From Rhodopseudomonas sp. (GTDB taxonomy: Bacteria > Pseudomonadota > Alphaproteobacteria > Rhizobiales > Xanthobacteraceae), in the NCBI RefSeq assembly GCF_013377015.1, contig NZ_JACABA010000007.1, forward strand, positions 62,001 through 126,000: DNA of 64,000 nt, in the 5' to 3' direction. The stretch's first letter is position 1, and every line of letters begins with the position of its first letter. Under the pieces are notes generated by a model. The model ran no database searches, had not been told where the DNA came from, and saw only the letters and a list, made by a program, of their open reading frames with translations. This document shows positions 48,635 through 57,503 of this stretch, one piece after another. The position numbers and the translations under genes are program-made.

Positions 48635-49525
48635 TCACTGGCTGTCGAACGGCGCAACACCCGGGAGGTCGAGGAACTCGGTCAACGCAGCGACGACCTC
48701 GTCGGGCTTGTCGTGATGCAGCCAGTGGCCGGCGCCCGCGATAGTCTTCGATTCCGCCGCGGCGAAGTGCGCCAGCAGGCCGGCCTTCTCCGGATCGGCC
48801 AGGAAGCTCTCGTCGCCGTACAGCAGCAGAGTCGGGCATGTGATCCGCGCCCACAGCGCGGCGTAGTCGTCCGGCGACAGCCGGTACGGCGCCCTCACCC
48901 GCTGATACGGGTCGTATTTCCAGCTATAACTGCCGTCGGGGTTGGGTCGCGACCCGTGGGTGGCCAAGTGCAAAGCCAAATCGGCCGACAGCCGTCGGTT
49001 GTGCGCTTGCATCCGCGCGGCCGCAGCACCGATATCGCGAAAGCCGCGCACCTCAGCATTGGAGATCTTGTCGAGTTGGGTCACCCAGCCGGCGATCTGC
49101 TCGTGGATCGGAGCCGAGGCGGTCGACGGCAGGAACGCCCCGTCGAGCACTGCGAGACGCGAAAACTTGCTCGGAAAGGTTCCGGCATAGGCGAGCGCGA
49201 CCATGCCGCCCATCGAATGGGCCACGATCGTCGCGGTCTCGACTTCGGCGGCGCGCATCAGTCTGGACAGGTCGTAGACGTTGTCGGCCAGACTGTAGCT
49301 GCTGGCCTTCGCCCATTCGGAATCACCATGGCCGCGCAGATCGGGCGCCATGACGTGGAAATGCGGCTGCAGGACCCGCGCCAGACGATCCCAGCTCCGG
49401 CAATGGTCGAGGCCGCCATGGATCAGAAACAGCGGCGGCGCCGCCGGATTGCCCCAGTCGACAAAATGCAGCCGCAGACCTTGGGATTCGTAGAACCGGC
49501 TGACCGGCTGCGATGCAGCCACCAT
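48635..49525 (-). CDS. Alpha/beta hydrolase
   Basis: 296-aa alpha/beta hydrolase. Oxyanion HGGLDHCRSW, nucleophile in AHSMGGMVAL, acid in YGDESFLAD, His in GAGHWLHHD. Probably esterase or epoxide/dehalogenase-type; substrate unknown. The ATG at 49525 fits family N-termini; a GTG at 49570 with GAGGG upstream would add 15 residues. Reverse strand, downstream of tRNA-Tyr. Confidence 0.87.
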   Translation of the reverse strand: MVAASQPVSRFYESQGLRLHFVDWGNPAAPPLFLIHGGLDHCRSWDRLARVLQPHFHVMAPDLRGHGDSEWAKASSYSLADNVYDLSRLMRAAEVETATIVAHSMGGMVALAYAGTFPSKFSRLAVLDGAFLPSTASAPIHEQIAGWVTQLDKISNAEVRGFRDIGAAAARMQAHNRRLSADLALHLATHGSRPNPDGSYSWKYDPYQRVRAPYRLSPDDYAALWARITCPTLLLYGDESFLADPEKAGLLAHFAAAESKTIAGAGHWLHHDKPDEVVAALTEFLDLPGVAPFDSQ

Positions 49526-49602
49526 CACGACCGAGCCTTTCGCTGGGCCCCGACGACGCTCCAGCGCCACGGCAGCAAACCCTCAGAAGTGATTGAAAAG
49601 AT

Positions 49603-49688
49603 TGGTGGGGGAAGAAGGACTCGAACCTTCGAAGTCATAAGACGGCTGATTTACAGTCAGCTCCCTTTGCCACTCGGGACACTCCCCC
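49603..49688 (-). tRNA. tRNA-Tyr (GTA)
   Basis: Reverse strand cloverleaf with long variable arm: acceptor GGGGGAG with CTTCCCCC, anticodon loop CTGTAAA (anticodon GTA), T arm GGTTCGAGTCC, CCA encoded. Confidence 0.95.
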
Positions 49689-49899
49689 GCTCGACGCCGC
49701 CGGCCCCCGTCCATCCTGAAGATGTTGAAAAGGTCCATTGGCGCAAAAGCGAGCCCGCTCGCGGGCATCCAATCAGGCGCGGTTATGGGCGAAGCGCCCC
49801 CCTAAAGTCAACCAATGCCGGGCGAATATCCCTAGCCCTTGGTCGCAACGTGCCGGGACGGAAATTGCCAACCGGCAAGCCTCGTGGGACAAGCGCCCT

Positions 49900-50727
49900 A
49901 TGAGTCCACGAGAACGAAATCCGCGGTTTGCGCGCCGCGACGACAAGGACCGCGGCAAGGCCCATGGTTTCGGCCGCCGCTCCGGCCCGCGCGAGCGCGA
50001 GCCCGTGGATGGCCCGGCGATTCTCTATGGCTGGCACACCGTGGCCGCAGCGCTCGGCAATCCGCGGCGCACGATCCGCAAACTGTGGCTGACCGAGAAC
50101 GCCGCGCGGCGGCTGGCCGACGAACATATCGACACGCGAGTGCCACCAGAGATCGTGCGGCCGAGCCTGATCGACCAGCGGCTCGGACCCGACGCGGTGC
50201 ATCAGGGCCTGCTCGCCGAGGTCGATCCGCTCGACGCGCCCGACATCGACGCGCTGCCGCAGGACGGCATCGTGCTGGTACTCGACCAGATCACCGATCC
50301 GCACAATGTCGGCGCGATCATGCGCTCGGCCGCGGCGTTCGCCGTCAAGGCGATTGTCACCACCGCGCGTCACAGCCCCGAGGCCACCGGGGTGCTGGCG
50401 AAGTCCGCCTCCGGCGCGCTGGAACTGGTGCCGCTGGTCACCGTGCAGAATCTGGCGCGCGCACTGACCGAACTGAACGACCGCGGCTTCCTCACCGTCG
50501 GGCTCGACAGCGAGGGCGGCGACGATCTTGGCGATGTGCCGCTGCGCCAGCCGCTGGCGCTGGTGCTCGGCGCCGAGGGCAAGGGGCTGCGGCAATTGAC
50601 GCGGCAGACCTGCAGTGTGGTGGCGCGGCTCGACATGCCCGGCGAGATCAAGAGCCTGAACGTCTCCAACGCCGCCGTGTTGGCGCTGTATATCGGCGCC
50701 AGCCGGCTCGGCCTGATGCGCTCGTAA
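49900..50727 (+). CDS. rlmB: 23S rRNA (guanosine-2'-O)-methyltransferase RlmB
   Basis: 275-aa SPOUT methyltransferase. Basic N-terminal extension (about 1-35), substrate-binding domain with ILYGWHTVAAAL, then the knot domain with motifs LDQITDPHNVGAIMRSA, LVLGAEGKGL and SLNVSNAAVLAL. Methylates 2'-O of a guanosine in the 23S peptidyl-transferase region. ATG 49900 precedes the conserved part; the open frame upstream overlaps the tRNA spacer. Confidence 0.92.
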   Translation: MSPRERNPRFARRDDKDRGKAHGFGRRSGPREREPVDGPAILYGWHTVAAALGNPRRTIRKLWLTENAARRLADEHIDTRVPPEIVRPSLIDQRLGPDAVHQGLLAEVDPLDAPDIDALPQDGIVLVLDQITDPHNVGAIMRSAAAFAVKAIVTTARHSPEATGVLAKSASGALELVPLVTVQNLARALTELNDRGFLTVGLDSEGGDDLGDVPLRQPLALVLGAEGKGLRQLTRQTCSVVARLDMPGEIKSLNVSNAAVLALYIGASRLGLMRS

Positions 50728-50736
50728 GAACTGAAA

Positions 50737-50764
50737 CGCCCGCTCGCATTGTTGCGAACGGGCG
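50737..50764. terminator. Hairpin between convergent genes
   Basis: CGCCCGCTCGC and GCGAACGGGCG form an 11-base stem with one mismatch. Reading on the reverse strand it is followed by TTT; on the forward strand no T-run follows. Likely a weak bidirectional terminator. Confidence 0.55.
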
Positions 50765-50786
50765 CCAAAATTAACGCAAGACTTGA

Positions 50787-51395
50787 TCAGTAGTAGCGGC
50801 GCGGCGACATGTAGTGGTGATGGCGCGGCGCATGGTGCGAGTAGCGCGGCATGGCGTGTTGCATGCCATAGCCCATGCTGCGATGTGCATAGCCGCGATT
50901 CATGTAGCCGTGATGCATGCCGTAGCCGCGATGATGGCCGTAATAACCGGTGTGGGCGTGCCACGGACGGGCATGCATACGCGAACGATAGCCGTAGCTC
51001 ACCGGACCGCGCCAGTCCGGCGCGCCGTCATAGTAATGTGTAGTGGCGTTGGCATAGCGGCCGCCGCGATAGCCATAGCCGCCATGATAGCCGCGCCAGC
51101 CCGACACCGCACGCTCCTGATAGGTGGGATATGGCGCGAAATTACCCGGGCCGACGAAAGTCGGGCCCTGATCGACGTAGTAGTACTGGGTGGGATCGGG
51201 CAGCCGCTCATAGGTTGCTACGCCATAATCGTAGCCATAGCCCGTGTAGGCCTCCTGCGCGCAGGGGCTGACATAGGTCTGGCCGCATGGCGAGCAGCCG
51301 CTGCTGAACAGTCCGCCGCCGCAAGCCATCGCTGGCGCGGCGCCCACAGTCAATACGGCCAACGCTGCGAACAATCCTGAAATCGTATGACGCAT
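50787..51395 (-). CDS. Secreted Tyr/His/Gly-rich protein
   Basis: 202-aa hypothetical protein. Signal peptide about 1-24 (ending PAMA), then CGGGLFSSGCSPCG with four Cys, and a long C-terminal half made of Tyr, His, Gly and Arg with repeated HHGY, RGYA and YGMQ units. May bind metal or be a cell-surface component; no characterised family. Confidence 0.72.
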   Translation of the reverse strand: MRHTISGLFAALAVLTVGAAPAMACGGGLFSSGCSPCGQTYVSPCAQEAYTGYGYDYGVATYERLPDPTQYYYVDQGPTFVGPGNFAPYPTYQERAVSGWRGYHGGYGYRGGRYANATTHYYDGAPDWRGPVSYGYRSRMHARPWHAHTGYYGHHRGYGMHHGYMNRGYAHRSMGYGMQHAMPRYSHHAPRHHHYMSPRRYY

Positions 51396-51428
51396 TACTC
51401 TCTCCTGTCGGTGCTTTTTTGCTTGGTG

Positions 51429-51920
51429 CTAGTCTCGAGGTCGGCTGAAATCTGGACGCCGTTCCGGCGAATACCCACCGCGTTCGGGCGGCGCCACGAT
51501 CACTTGGGGCGGATCAAGCGGCACCGGGGGCTGCGCCGCCGGCGGATTCGATTGCGCCGACCAGGATTGGTGAAAGCTCTCGGCGGGTTTTGGCAGCTTG
51601 CGGTTCTCCGGCGGTTCGACTTCGAGCCGGCCGTATCCTGGCCGCTCGCCGGCGCCCGGAAAATAATGGCCGACCCGTGGAACCGGATCCACATAGCGGC
51701 CGCCATAGACGGTCGGCTGCACCTGAACGCCGCGGCCCAGCCCCCAGTCGCCTTCGACCACCCGATACGACGCGTCGATCCCGTTGATGATGATCGGCAC
51801 GCCGGGCCGACCCGGAATCACGATCACGGTGCCGCCGCTGTCGGCCAAGGCCGGCACGGCGGTGACTGTCAACAGCATCAGCGCCTGCGCCACACGCTTC
51901 ATCGAAAATCTCGTTTGCAT
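51429..51920 (-). CDS. Secreted hypothetical protein, proline-rich C-terminus
   Basis: 163 aa (157 from the second Met at 51902). Signal peptide ending VPALADS, then a conserved-looking segment IPGRPGVPIIINGIDASY and a Pro-rich tail (NPPAAQPPVPLDPPQ). Function unknown; lies 33 bases upstream of the Tyr/His-rich gene in the same direction, so co-expression is possible. Confidence 0.7.
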   Translation of the reverse strand: MQTRFSMKRVAQALMLLTVTAVPALADSGGTVIVIPGRPGVPIIINGIDASYRVVEGDWGLGRGVQVQPTVYGGRYVDPVPRVGHYFPGAGERPGYGRLEVEPPENRKLPKPAESFHQSWSAQSNPPAAQPPVPLDPPQVIVAPPERGGYSPERRPDFSRPRD

Positions 51921-52141
51921 GGCCGCAAAGGTAAGCGAAAACGCTGATCGATGGGTTAAGGCGCAGCGCCAATCTTCCGGTAAGCCTAACGCGCAAGGAT
52001 TTGGCGGCCGCCAATTGCGCGCCTACGCAAGATCGATTCGTTAATGCGCCCCCTATTGGACACGGGCCGCCGACCGACAAAACTTGACGCCACGGCCTTG
52101 TCCCGACCGGGCGGCGCTGCTAGCTGTTTTTTCTGGAAAAT

Positions 52142-52216
52142 GCCGGTTTAGCTCAGCGGTAGAGCAGCGGTTTTGTAAACCGAAGGTCGGGAGTTCAATC
52201 CTCTCAACCGGCACCA
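52142..52216 (+). tRNA. tRNA-Thr (TGT)
   Basis: Cloverleaf: acceptor GCCGGTT with AACCGGC, D arm AGCTCAGCGGTAGAGC, anticodon loop TTTGTAA (anticodon TGT), T arm GGAGTTCAATCC, CCA encoded. Confidence 0.95.
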
Positions 52217-52253
52217 TCCAGCCAATGATCTTCTGCGGTACCCGTCGGCGACG

Positions 52254-52364
52254 TCAATGTCGCGCCAGCGCCGCCGCGATCCGGCCCTGAACCACGACCC
52301 CGAGCCAGATCACCAGGGTCGACAAGGCCGCCGCGGCGATGATCAGAACGTCTGTCGATGTCAT
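52254..52364 (-). CDS. Tiny membrane protein (36 aa)
   Basis: STDVLIIAAAALSTLVIWLGV spans one membrane helix, followed by QGRIAAALARH. GAGGA lies seven bases before the ATG at 52364. Composition fits a single-pass small protein, but the length makes chance possible. Confidence 0.5.
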   Translation of the reverse strand: MTSTDVLIIAAAALSTLVIWLGVVVQGRIAAALARH

Positions 52365-52506
52365 CACGATGGTCCTCTGTTTCGGACAAGTCGGCGTCGT
52401 CGCTTTGCGGAGCGCCGGCAGCCAAACCACTATCGTCGACAATCGGCGCCAGCGGTTTGATGCCAATCAATTGACGCCAGGGCGCCCCGCGCCAGGTATG
52501 CGCAAC

Positions 52507-52547
52507 AAAAAACCGCCCGCAGGCGGCTTCTGTCGATCCGGGCGGTT
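52507..52547 (-). terminator. Terminator after the DUF2171 gene
   Basis: On the reverse strand, AACCGCCCG pairs with CGGGCGGTT across a 19-base loop, followed by TTTTTTG; a smaller hairpin CCGCC/GGCGG is nested at the base. Placed just after the stop at 52572. Confidence 0.85.
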
Positions 52548-52571
52548 CCGGCGCAGCCAAATGTCGCCGGC

Positions 52572-52808
52572 TCAGGCCTTCTCTTGTTCCATCGTCACCG
52601 CAACGTCGCTATTGGCCGACAGCCGCACCTTCTGGCCTTCGACCTCCGCGACCAGGCTGAGATCGATGAAATGGTGGTGGCCCTTGTGATGGCCCTGGCC
52701 GCTGTCGGCCTTGGTCAGCTTGATCTTGCCATTCTCGACCTTGTCGACGGTACCGACATGAACGCCGTCGGCGCCGATCACTTCCATATGCTCTTTGATG
52801 TCTGCCAT
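52572..52808 (-). CDS. DUF2171 domain-containing protein
   Basis: 78-aa protein: ADIKEHMEVIGADGVHVGTVD, then a His-rich turn GQGHHKGHHHFIDLSLV, matching DUF2171/PRC-like small beta proteins of unknown role. AGAGGACAACC precedes the ATG at 52808. Followed by a strong terminator. Confidence 0.87.
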   Translation of the reverse strand: MADIKEHMEVIGADGVHVGTVDKVENGKIKLTKADSGQGHHKGHHHFIDLSLVAEVEGQKVRLSANSDVAVTMEQEKA

Positions 52809-52887
52809 TTGGTTGTCCTCTGTGGACCTCGATAACGCGCGGGAACCGGATCGGTTCAATCGCCGCGGCGGATTCGGCTGGCCGGCG

Positions 52888-52995
52888 TCACAATAGCCGG
52901 CACAAGACCACTAGGTTGACCGAGCATGCCAGCAGCAGGGCAACGACAAGGCCGATCTGGAGGGCGTCGAGCCAGGTTTTCAGGGTCGTATTCAT
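52888..52995 (-). CDS. Tiny membrane protein (35 aa)
   Basis: ATG at 52995, TGA at 52888-52890. Reads NTTLKTWLDALQIGLVVALL followed by LACSVNLVVLCRLL: an amphipathic start then one helix with two Cys. No clear Shine-Dalgarno (only CCGGG). Lies upstream of DUF2171 on the same strand. Confidence 0.4.
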   Translation of the reverse strand: MNTTLKTWLDALQIGLVVALLLACSVNLVVLCRLL

Positions 52996-53122
52996 GGCCC
53001 GGAAAGCATCGGGCGATTCTAGCCGGCGAGTCCCGCCCGATATTTTTCGCCCGATTCAGGGCTCGTTAACCTTCGATTCCCCTGCCCGGCCGGCGGGATC
53101 GCCGTGCAAAACCTCGCCGCCA

Positions 53123-53148
53123 ACAAAAAGGCCGGCATCACGCCGGCC
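53123..53148 (-). terminator. Rho-independent terminator of the outer membrane protein gene
   Basis: On the reverse strand AGGCCGGC, short loop, GCCGGCCT followed by TTTT G. Eight-base stem, 24 bases after the stop. Confidence 0.92.
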
Positions 53149-53171
53149 TCCTGCAACGGATGTCGATCGCC

Positions 53172-53885
53172 TCAGTATTTGGCGGCCACCGGGCCGTCCC
53201 AGCCGAAGCGATAGTTGATGCCCGCCTTGACGGTGTGTTCGTCGTTGCGGAACGAAGCCCCCAGCACGCCTGCTGGTCCGCCGGTGAAGCTGGTGTTGTC
53301 GAACTTGTAGTATTGATATTCGGCCTTGGCCGACCAATTCGGCGCGAACATGTATTCCAGGCCGGCGCCGACGGTGTAGCCATTGTTACGATTGCCGTTG
53401 GTGGTGAAGCCGACCGGTGCGCCGGCGACGCTGACGTCGAGATTGCTGTCACGGAAGGCGTAGCCGCCCTTGCCGTAGAGCAGCGCAGGACCCCAAGTGT
53501 AGCCGAGCCGGCCGGTCACCGAACCAAGTCCCTTGGTGTCCTGCGTCACCAGCGCGCCACCGGGGAACGGTACGCCGCCATTGTTGTTGTTGGACGGCAG
53601 CCAGCTGTACTGCGCCTCGACGCCCACTACCCAATTGCGGGCGAACTGGAAGTCGGCGCCACCCTGTACACCGCCCAGGAACCGACCCGAATTGCTCTCG
53701 ATATTGCTGTCGCCGGCGAAGGCGCCACCGAGATGTCCGCCGATGTAGAAGCCGGTCCAGTTGTAGACTAGTTCCGGCGCCGAATAGGCCGGGGCCTTGG
53801 CGGTGGTGCGAGGGCCGAGATCGGCGGCGGCCGCGGGCGCCGCCAGCGCGAACACGGCGGCAACGCCGAACAGAAGCTTTTTCAT
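53172..53885 (-). CDS. Outer membrane beta-barrel protein (Omp25/31 type)
   Basis: 237-aa eight-stranded barrel. Signal peptide MKKLLFGVAAVFALAAPAAAAD; then WTGFYIGGHLGGAF, typical of PF13505 porin-family proteins in Rhizobiales, alternating aromatic and polar strands, and C-terminal GINYRFGWDGPVAAKY. Start ATG 53885 is at the signal peptide. Strong promoter-proximal position and terminator suggest an abundant protein. Confidence 0.92.
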   Translation of the reverse strand: MKKLLFGVAAVFALAAPAAAADLGPRTTAKAPAYSAPELVYNWTGFYIGGHLGGAFAGDSNIESNSGRFLGGVQGGADFQFARNWVVGVEAQYSWLPSNNNNGGVPFPGGALVTQDTKGLGSVTGRLGYTWGPALLYGKGGYAFRDSNLDVSVAGAPVGFTTNGNRNNGYTVGAGLEYMFAPNWSAKAEYQYYKFDNTSFTGGPAGVLGASFRNDEHTVKAGINYRFGWDGPVAAKY

Positions 53886-54053
53886 CGCGGTTCCCCTTTG
53901 TATCTCATCAGATAGGAGCAGAACAACGTGGCGCCAGTTTGGTTTCGTGGCGGCGACGGCGAAGCAACAATGATGCATTGCTGTGACGAAGCAGCCGCGG
54001 CGCGGAATCGGGCGCTTGGGATTGGTCGCTTTCGGGCTGGTTTCGGTCGGGTG

Positions 54054-54464
54054 CTACCGCGACATTTTTTCCAGCTCGGGGAACGGCGCATAGGCCAGCC
54101 CGGCGCAAGCCTCCTGCGACTCCTCCAGAACCCGGTCCACCCGCGCGTCGACATGCACCACCGCGACCTCGCGCGGCGCGGCATCGCTGCCGTTGGATTG
54201 CCGCGGCGTGAAGCGCACGCAAGACACATAGCGCAGCCGCCCGCCGACGTTGCGCTGCACTGGCTCGGCCATCGCGGCGCCGCGGACGCCGACCGGATTG
54301 GTCAGATAGGTATGGAAGAACGCCACCAGCTCGGTGCGGTAGTTGGCCGGAAATGGCTGACCCGACACGCCCCGATCATCGGTGAAGGTCATCGAGCTGC
54401 CGCCGCCGGCGCAACCGCCGAGCGCCAGTGCGAACAGCAGCAGCGTGAATACCCGCTTGATCAT
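54054..54464 (-). CDS. Putative lipoprotein of unknown function
   Basis: 136 aa. Lipobox LALGGC (C18) after a hydrophobic signal sequence. Mature part has VGVRGAAMAEPVQRNVGGRLRYVSCVRF and a short Cys pair (C82, C118 approx.). Resembles alphaproteobacterial small lipoproteins without known function. Confidence 0.75.
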   Translation of the reverse strand: MIKRVFTLLLFALALGGCAGGGSSMTFTDDRGVSGQPFPANYRTELVAFFHTYLTNPVGVRGAAMAEPVQRNVGGRLRYVSCVRFTPRQSNGSDAAPREVAVVHVDARVDRVLEESQEACAGLAYAPFPELEKMSR

Positions 54465-54626
54465 CGAGTCCAGGTTCCGGTTGGTCCCGGCACCGGTTTA
54501 GCCGCTCGGCCGCAAGAATGGAATTCCGATCCGTGGCTCAGCCGCGACCCATTGCACGGGCAATGGATCGCGGGGCGGTTCGGCGCTGCACGGCCGGGGG
54601 GAACGGCGCGGCCGCGCAGCGGCGGA

Positions 54627-54917
54627 TCAGCCGCGCTGGCCGAGGTGCTTGATCGTGGCCTTGGCGGCATGATGCTGGGTGCGCGCGCTCATCTTGTTGT
54701 GGAGACGATGATGGCGGACATGCTTGTGATGCGGCCGGACGATCTGCGCGTGGCTCTTTAGCAGTTTCGGCTGCGCATGGATCCTGGCGTGCGGCGTATG
54801 CATCTTGGCGTTGGCGTTCAGCACCGGCGCGGTGTCGGTGCGCGCGGCGCCGGCGGCCATCGCGGGAGCGGCGAGCATCGAAACGGCGAGCAGCGCGGCG
54901 GAAATTGTCTTGATCAT
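54627..54917 (-). CDS. Secreted His-rich basic protein
   Basis: 96 aa. Signal peptide ending AAPAMAAG, then a basic, His-rich region (HTPHARIHAQP, RPHHKHVRHHRLHNK). Possible metal or heme binding, or nucleic-acid binding in the periplasm; not recognised. Confidence 0.65.
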   Translation of the reverse strand: MIKTISAALLAVSMLAAPAMAAGAARTDTAPVLNANAKMHTPHARIHAQPKLLKSHAQIVRPHHKHVRHHRLHNKMSARTQHHAAKATIKHLGQRG

Positions 54918-55084
54918 GGTCGTCTCCAGTTGGGCTTGTGGGTGGCACGTCGACCGCGAAGTTGACCGGACGGTTCGCCGGGCTTGTCGATCATGCAGCC
55001 ACGCTAGCGATCGCGCGCTGAACCGATCCTGAAGCGAACCGGAGGCTAATGTTCATCTGTATGAAGCTTTGGTCACAAACGCCG

Positions 55085-55108
55085 CGTGATGACGATTTCG
55101 TCATCACG
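55085..55108. promoter_or_regulatory. 24-base perfect palindrome
   Basis: CGTGATGACGA and TCGTCATCACG are perfect 11-base inverted copies around TT. Located in the divergent region between the His-rich and TPR genes, about 97 bases before the TPR start. No T-run, so an operator is more likely than a terminator. Confidence 0.5.
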
Positions 55109-55204
55109 GCAATTTGGCCAGCGGCGGGGAATGTTCCTTACGCCCCGGTGTTTCCATCGAAGGGCTATGGTGTAGGATCATCGCCACCGAAAAGGGAGAA
55201 ACGC

Positions 55205-55756
55205 ATGAGCAAGACCGTGTTCAGGCTGCTGACGCTTGCAATGTTCTCGGTGGCGGTCGTTGCCGCGCCGATGCTCTCGCCGGCGAAGGCCGCTGGCGGC
55301 GAGTCGCCGACGCCGCCGGCCTCGGACGACAAATCCACCAAGGACAAGAAGACGCCGAAAAAGAGCTCCGGCCTTGAAGATCCGGCCTTTCTCGCGGGTT
55401 ATCGCAACGCCTATGCGACGATCTACGACCGCGGCGACTACGCGGGCGCGATCGCGCAGCTGAAGGCGCTCGGCGCCGACGATCGCGCCGACGTCGCCAA
55501 TCTGATCGGCTATTCCTATCGCAAGCTCGGCGACTACAAGGTGTCGCAGATCTGGTACGAGCGCGCGCTGAAGGCCGATCCGGCGCATGTCAGGACCTGG
55601 CAGTATTACGGTCTTTGGCAGGTCGAACAGGGCAACCGCGACCAGGCGCAATATCACCTGGGCCGCATTGCCGCGCTGTGCGGCACCAATTGCGACGAAT
55701 ATAAATCGCTGGCGTCGGCGCTCGAGAAGGCGCCCGGCAGCGGCCTCGTCTACTGA
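55205..55756 (+). CDS. TPR-containing secreted protein
   Basis: 183 aa. Signal peptide ending SPAKAAG, a Lys/Pro linker ([14 protein letters not shown]), then about two TPR units ([40 protein letters not shown]). TPRs mediate protein contacts. GGGAGA before the ATG at 55205. Conserved Cys pair CGTNC near the C-terminus. Confidence 0.82.
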   Translation: MSKTVFRLLTLAMFSVAVVAAPMLSPAKAAGGESPTPPASDDKSTKDKKTPKKSSGLEDPAFLAGYRNAYATIYDRGDYAGAIAQLKALGADDRADVANLIGYSYRKLGDYKVSQIWYERALKADPAHVRTWQYYGLWQVEQGNRDQAQYHLGRIAALCGTNCDEYKSLASALEKAPGSGLVY

Positions 55757-55961
55757 TCGCCATTGCGAACGCGATCGGCGCCGCCCGCTGGCGACGCCGA
55801 TCGTTTGCCGGCTGATGCTCCCCGGATGCAGCTGCGGCGCGGCGATCGCGCGCACGACCATCGCGCAGCTGCAGGCTCGACAAGGGCGAGAAAGGTCGTA
55901 TAGACGACGGCGGCGAAACCCGCTTCATTCGCGCCGAGCCGCGCCGACCCGCAGAGCCTGC

Positions 55962-56741
55962 ATGATCAAAGCCAGCAAGGACACCCGGATCGCCTTCGTC
56001 GCGAGTTCCGGCGCCGAGGCGCAGGCCGCGCTGACGCAGCTGGTGGAGCTGTATGGCAATCACGATCCCGCGGAGTCCGACGTAATCGTCGCGCTCGGCG
56101 GCGACGGTCTGATGCTGCAGACGCTGCATCAGCAGCTGCGCACCGGCAAACCGATCTACGGCATGCATCGCGGCACCGTCGGCTTCCTGATGAACGAGTT
56201 CAGCGCCGTCGATCTGCGCGCCCGCCTCGCCGCGGCGCGCGACACCGTGATTCATCCGCTCTTGATGCGCGCCACCGACGTCCACGGCAAAGTGCATATC
56301 CACCACGCCATCAACGAGGTCTCGCTGTTTCGCCAGACCCATCAGGCGGCGCGGCTGCGCATCATCATCGACGAGCAGGAGCGGATGAGCGAGCTGATCG
56401 CCGACGGCATCATGGTCGCGACCCCGGCCGGCTCGACCGCCTACAATCTCTCGGCGCAGGGACCGATCCTGCCGATCAACGCCGCCTTGCTGGCGCTGAC
56501 GCCGATCAGCGCGTTCCGGCCACGGCGCTGGCGCGGCGCCCTGCTCCCCAACACCGCGTTCGTGGTGATCGAGGTGCTGGAGGGCGACAAGCGCCCGGTC
56601 GCGGCGGTCGCCGACCACGACGAGGCCCGCGACGTCCGCCGCGTCGAGGTGATGTCCGACAAGTCGATCTCGATGCGAATGCTGTTCGACCCCGGCCACA
56701 GCCTGGAAGAGCGGATCCTGCGCGAGCAGTTCGGCTACTAA
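55962..56741 (+). CDS. nadK: NAD kinase
   Basis: 259-aa ATP-NAD kinase. GGDG motif in [15 protein letters not shown], and [18 protein letters not shown], the substrate site. Produces NADP. Start: ATG 55962 opens directly before the domain; the frame is open upstream but has no family character. Confidence 0.94.
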   Translation: MIKASKDTRIAFVASSGAEAQAALTQLVELYGNHDPAESDVIVALGGDGLMLQTLHQQLRTGKPIYGMHRGTVGFLMNEFSAVDLRARLAAARDTVIHPLLMRATDVHGKVHIHHAINEVSLFRQTHQAARLRIIIDEQERMSELIADGIMVATPAGSTAYNLSAQGPILPINAALLALTPISAFRPRRWRGALLPNTAFVVIEVLEGDKRPVAAVADHDEARDVRRVEVMSDKSISMRMLFDPGHSLEERILREQFGY

Positions 56742-56936
56742 TACGCGGCTCCAGGCGCAATCGAAAACAGACGCGGGATCAATGCATTGAGCACGATGCA
56801 CGGATCCAGATGAGGAACCAGGACGGCGTTTGGTATCCACCGCCCTCGCCCCCCGCCCCCACTCGCAACCCTTCGTTAACGCCGGCCGGATATGGTTAAC
56901 GCGACGTATACCGACGCCACTTGCGCCGAGTGAGCC

Positions 56937-57482
56937 ATGTACCGCATCGATTTCAACAAGCTGCGCTTTCTGGTCTGCGACGACAATCCGCACATGCGCC
57001 GGATCCTGCGCACGCTGCTGCATTCGTTCGGCACCCGCGAGGTCTACGAGGCCGAGGACGGCGCCACCGCGCTGGAGATGTACACCCACTACGCGCCCGA
57101 TATCGTCATCACCGATTGGTCGATGCCGATCTTCGACGGCCTCGAGCTGGCGCAGATGATCCGGCAGCCGGAATCCAAGGGCAACCCCTACGCGCCGATC
57201 ATCATGCTGACCGGGCATTCGGAAAAGCGCCGCGTCACGCTGGCGCGCGACGCCGGCGTCACCGAATTCCTCGCCAAGCCGATCTCCGCCAAGGGGCTGT
57301 ATCAGCGCGTGCTCAACGTGGTGGCGAGCCCGCGGCCGTTCATCAAGACCAAGAACTATTTCGGCCCGGACCGCCGCCGCAACCAGGCGACCGGCTATAT
57401 CGGCCCCGAACGCCGCCACGGCGGCGAAGCCGAAGTGATTCAGAACCCCTCTTTGTTGGACAAGGCCCGCACCCCGGGATAG
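56937..57482 (+). CDS. Receiver-domain response regulator (CheY-like, with C-terminal extension)
   Basis: 181 aa. Receiver domain (about 9-130): acidic pair D15-D16, phosphorylated D60 in VITDWSMPI, T92 and K114 in FLAKPIS. The C-terminal extension has FGPDRRRN and GPERRHGG, a basic motif common in alphaproteobacterial stand-alone regulators. No DNA-binding domain. 21 bases precede an Hpt protein gene, so the two form a phosphorelay pair. Confidence 0.9.
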   Translation: MYRIDFNKLRFLVCDDNPHMRRILRTLLHSFGTREVYEAEDGATALEMYTHYAPDIVITDWSMPIFDGLELAQMIRQPESKGNPYAPIIMLTGHSEKRRVTLARDAGVTEFLAKPISAKGLYQRVLNVVASPRPFIKTKNYFGPDRRRNQATGYIGPERRHGGEAEVIQNPSLLDKARTPG

Positions 57483-57503
57483 CGAACAAGGCGCTTATCA
57501 AGC

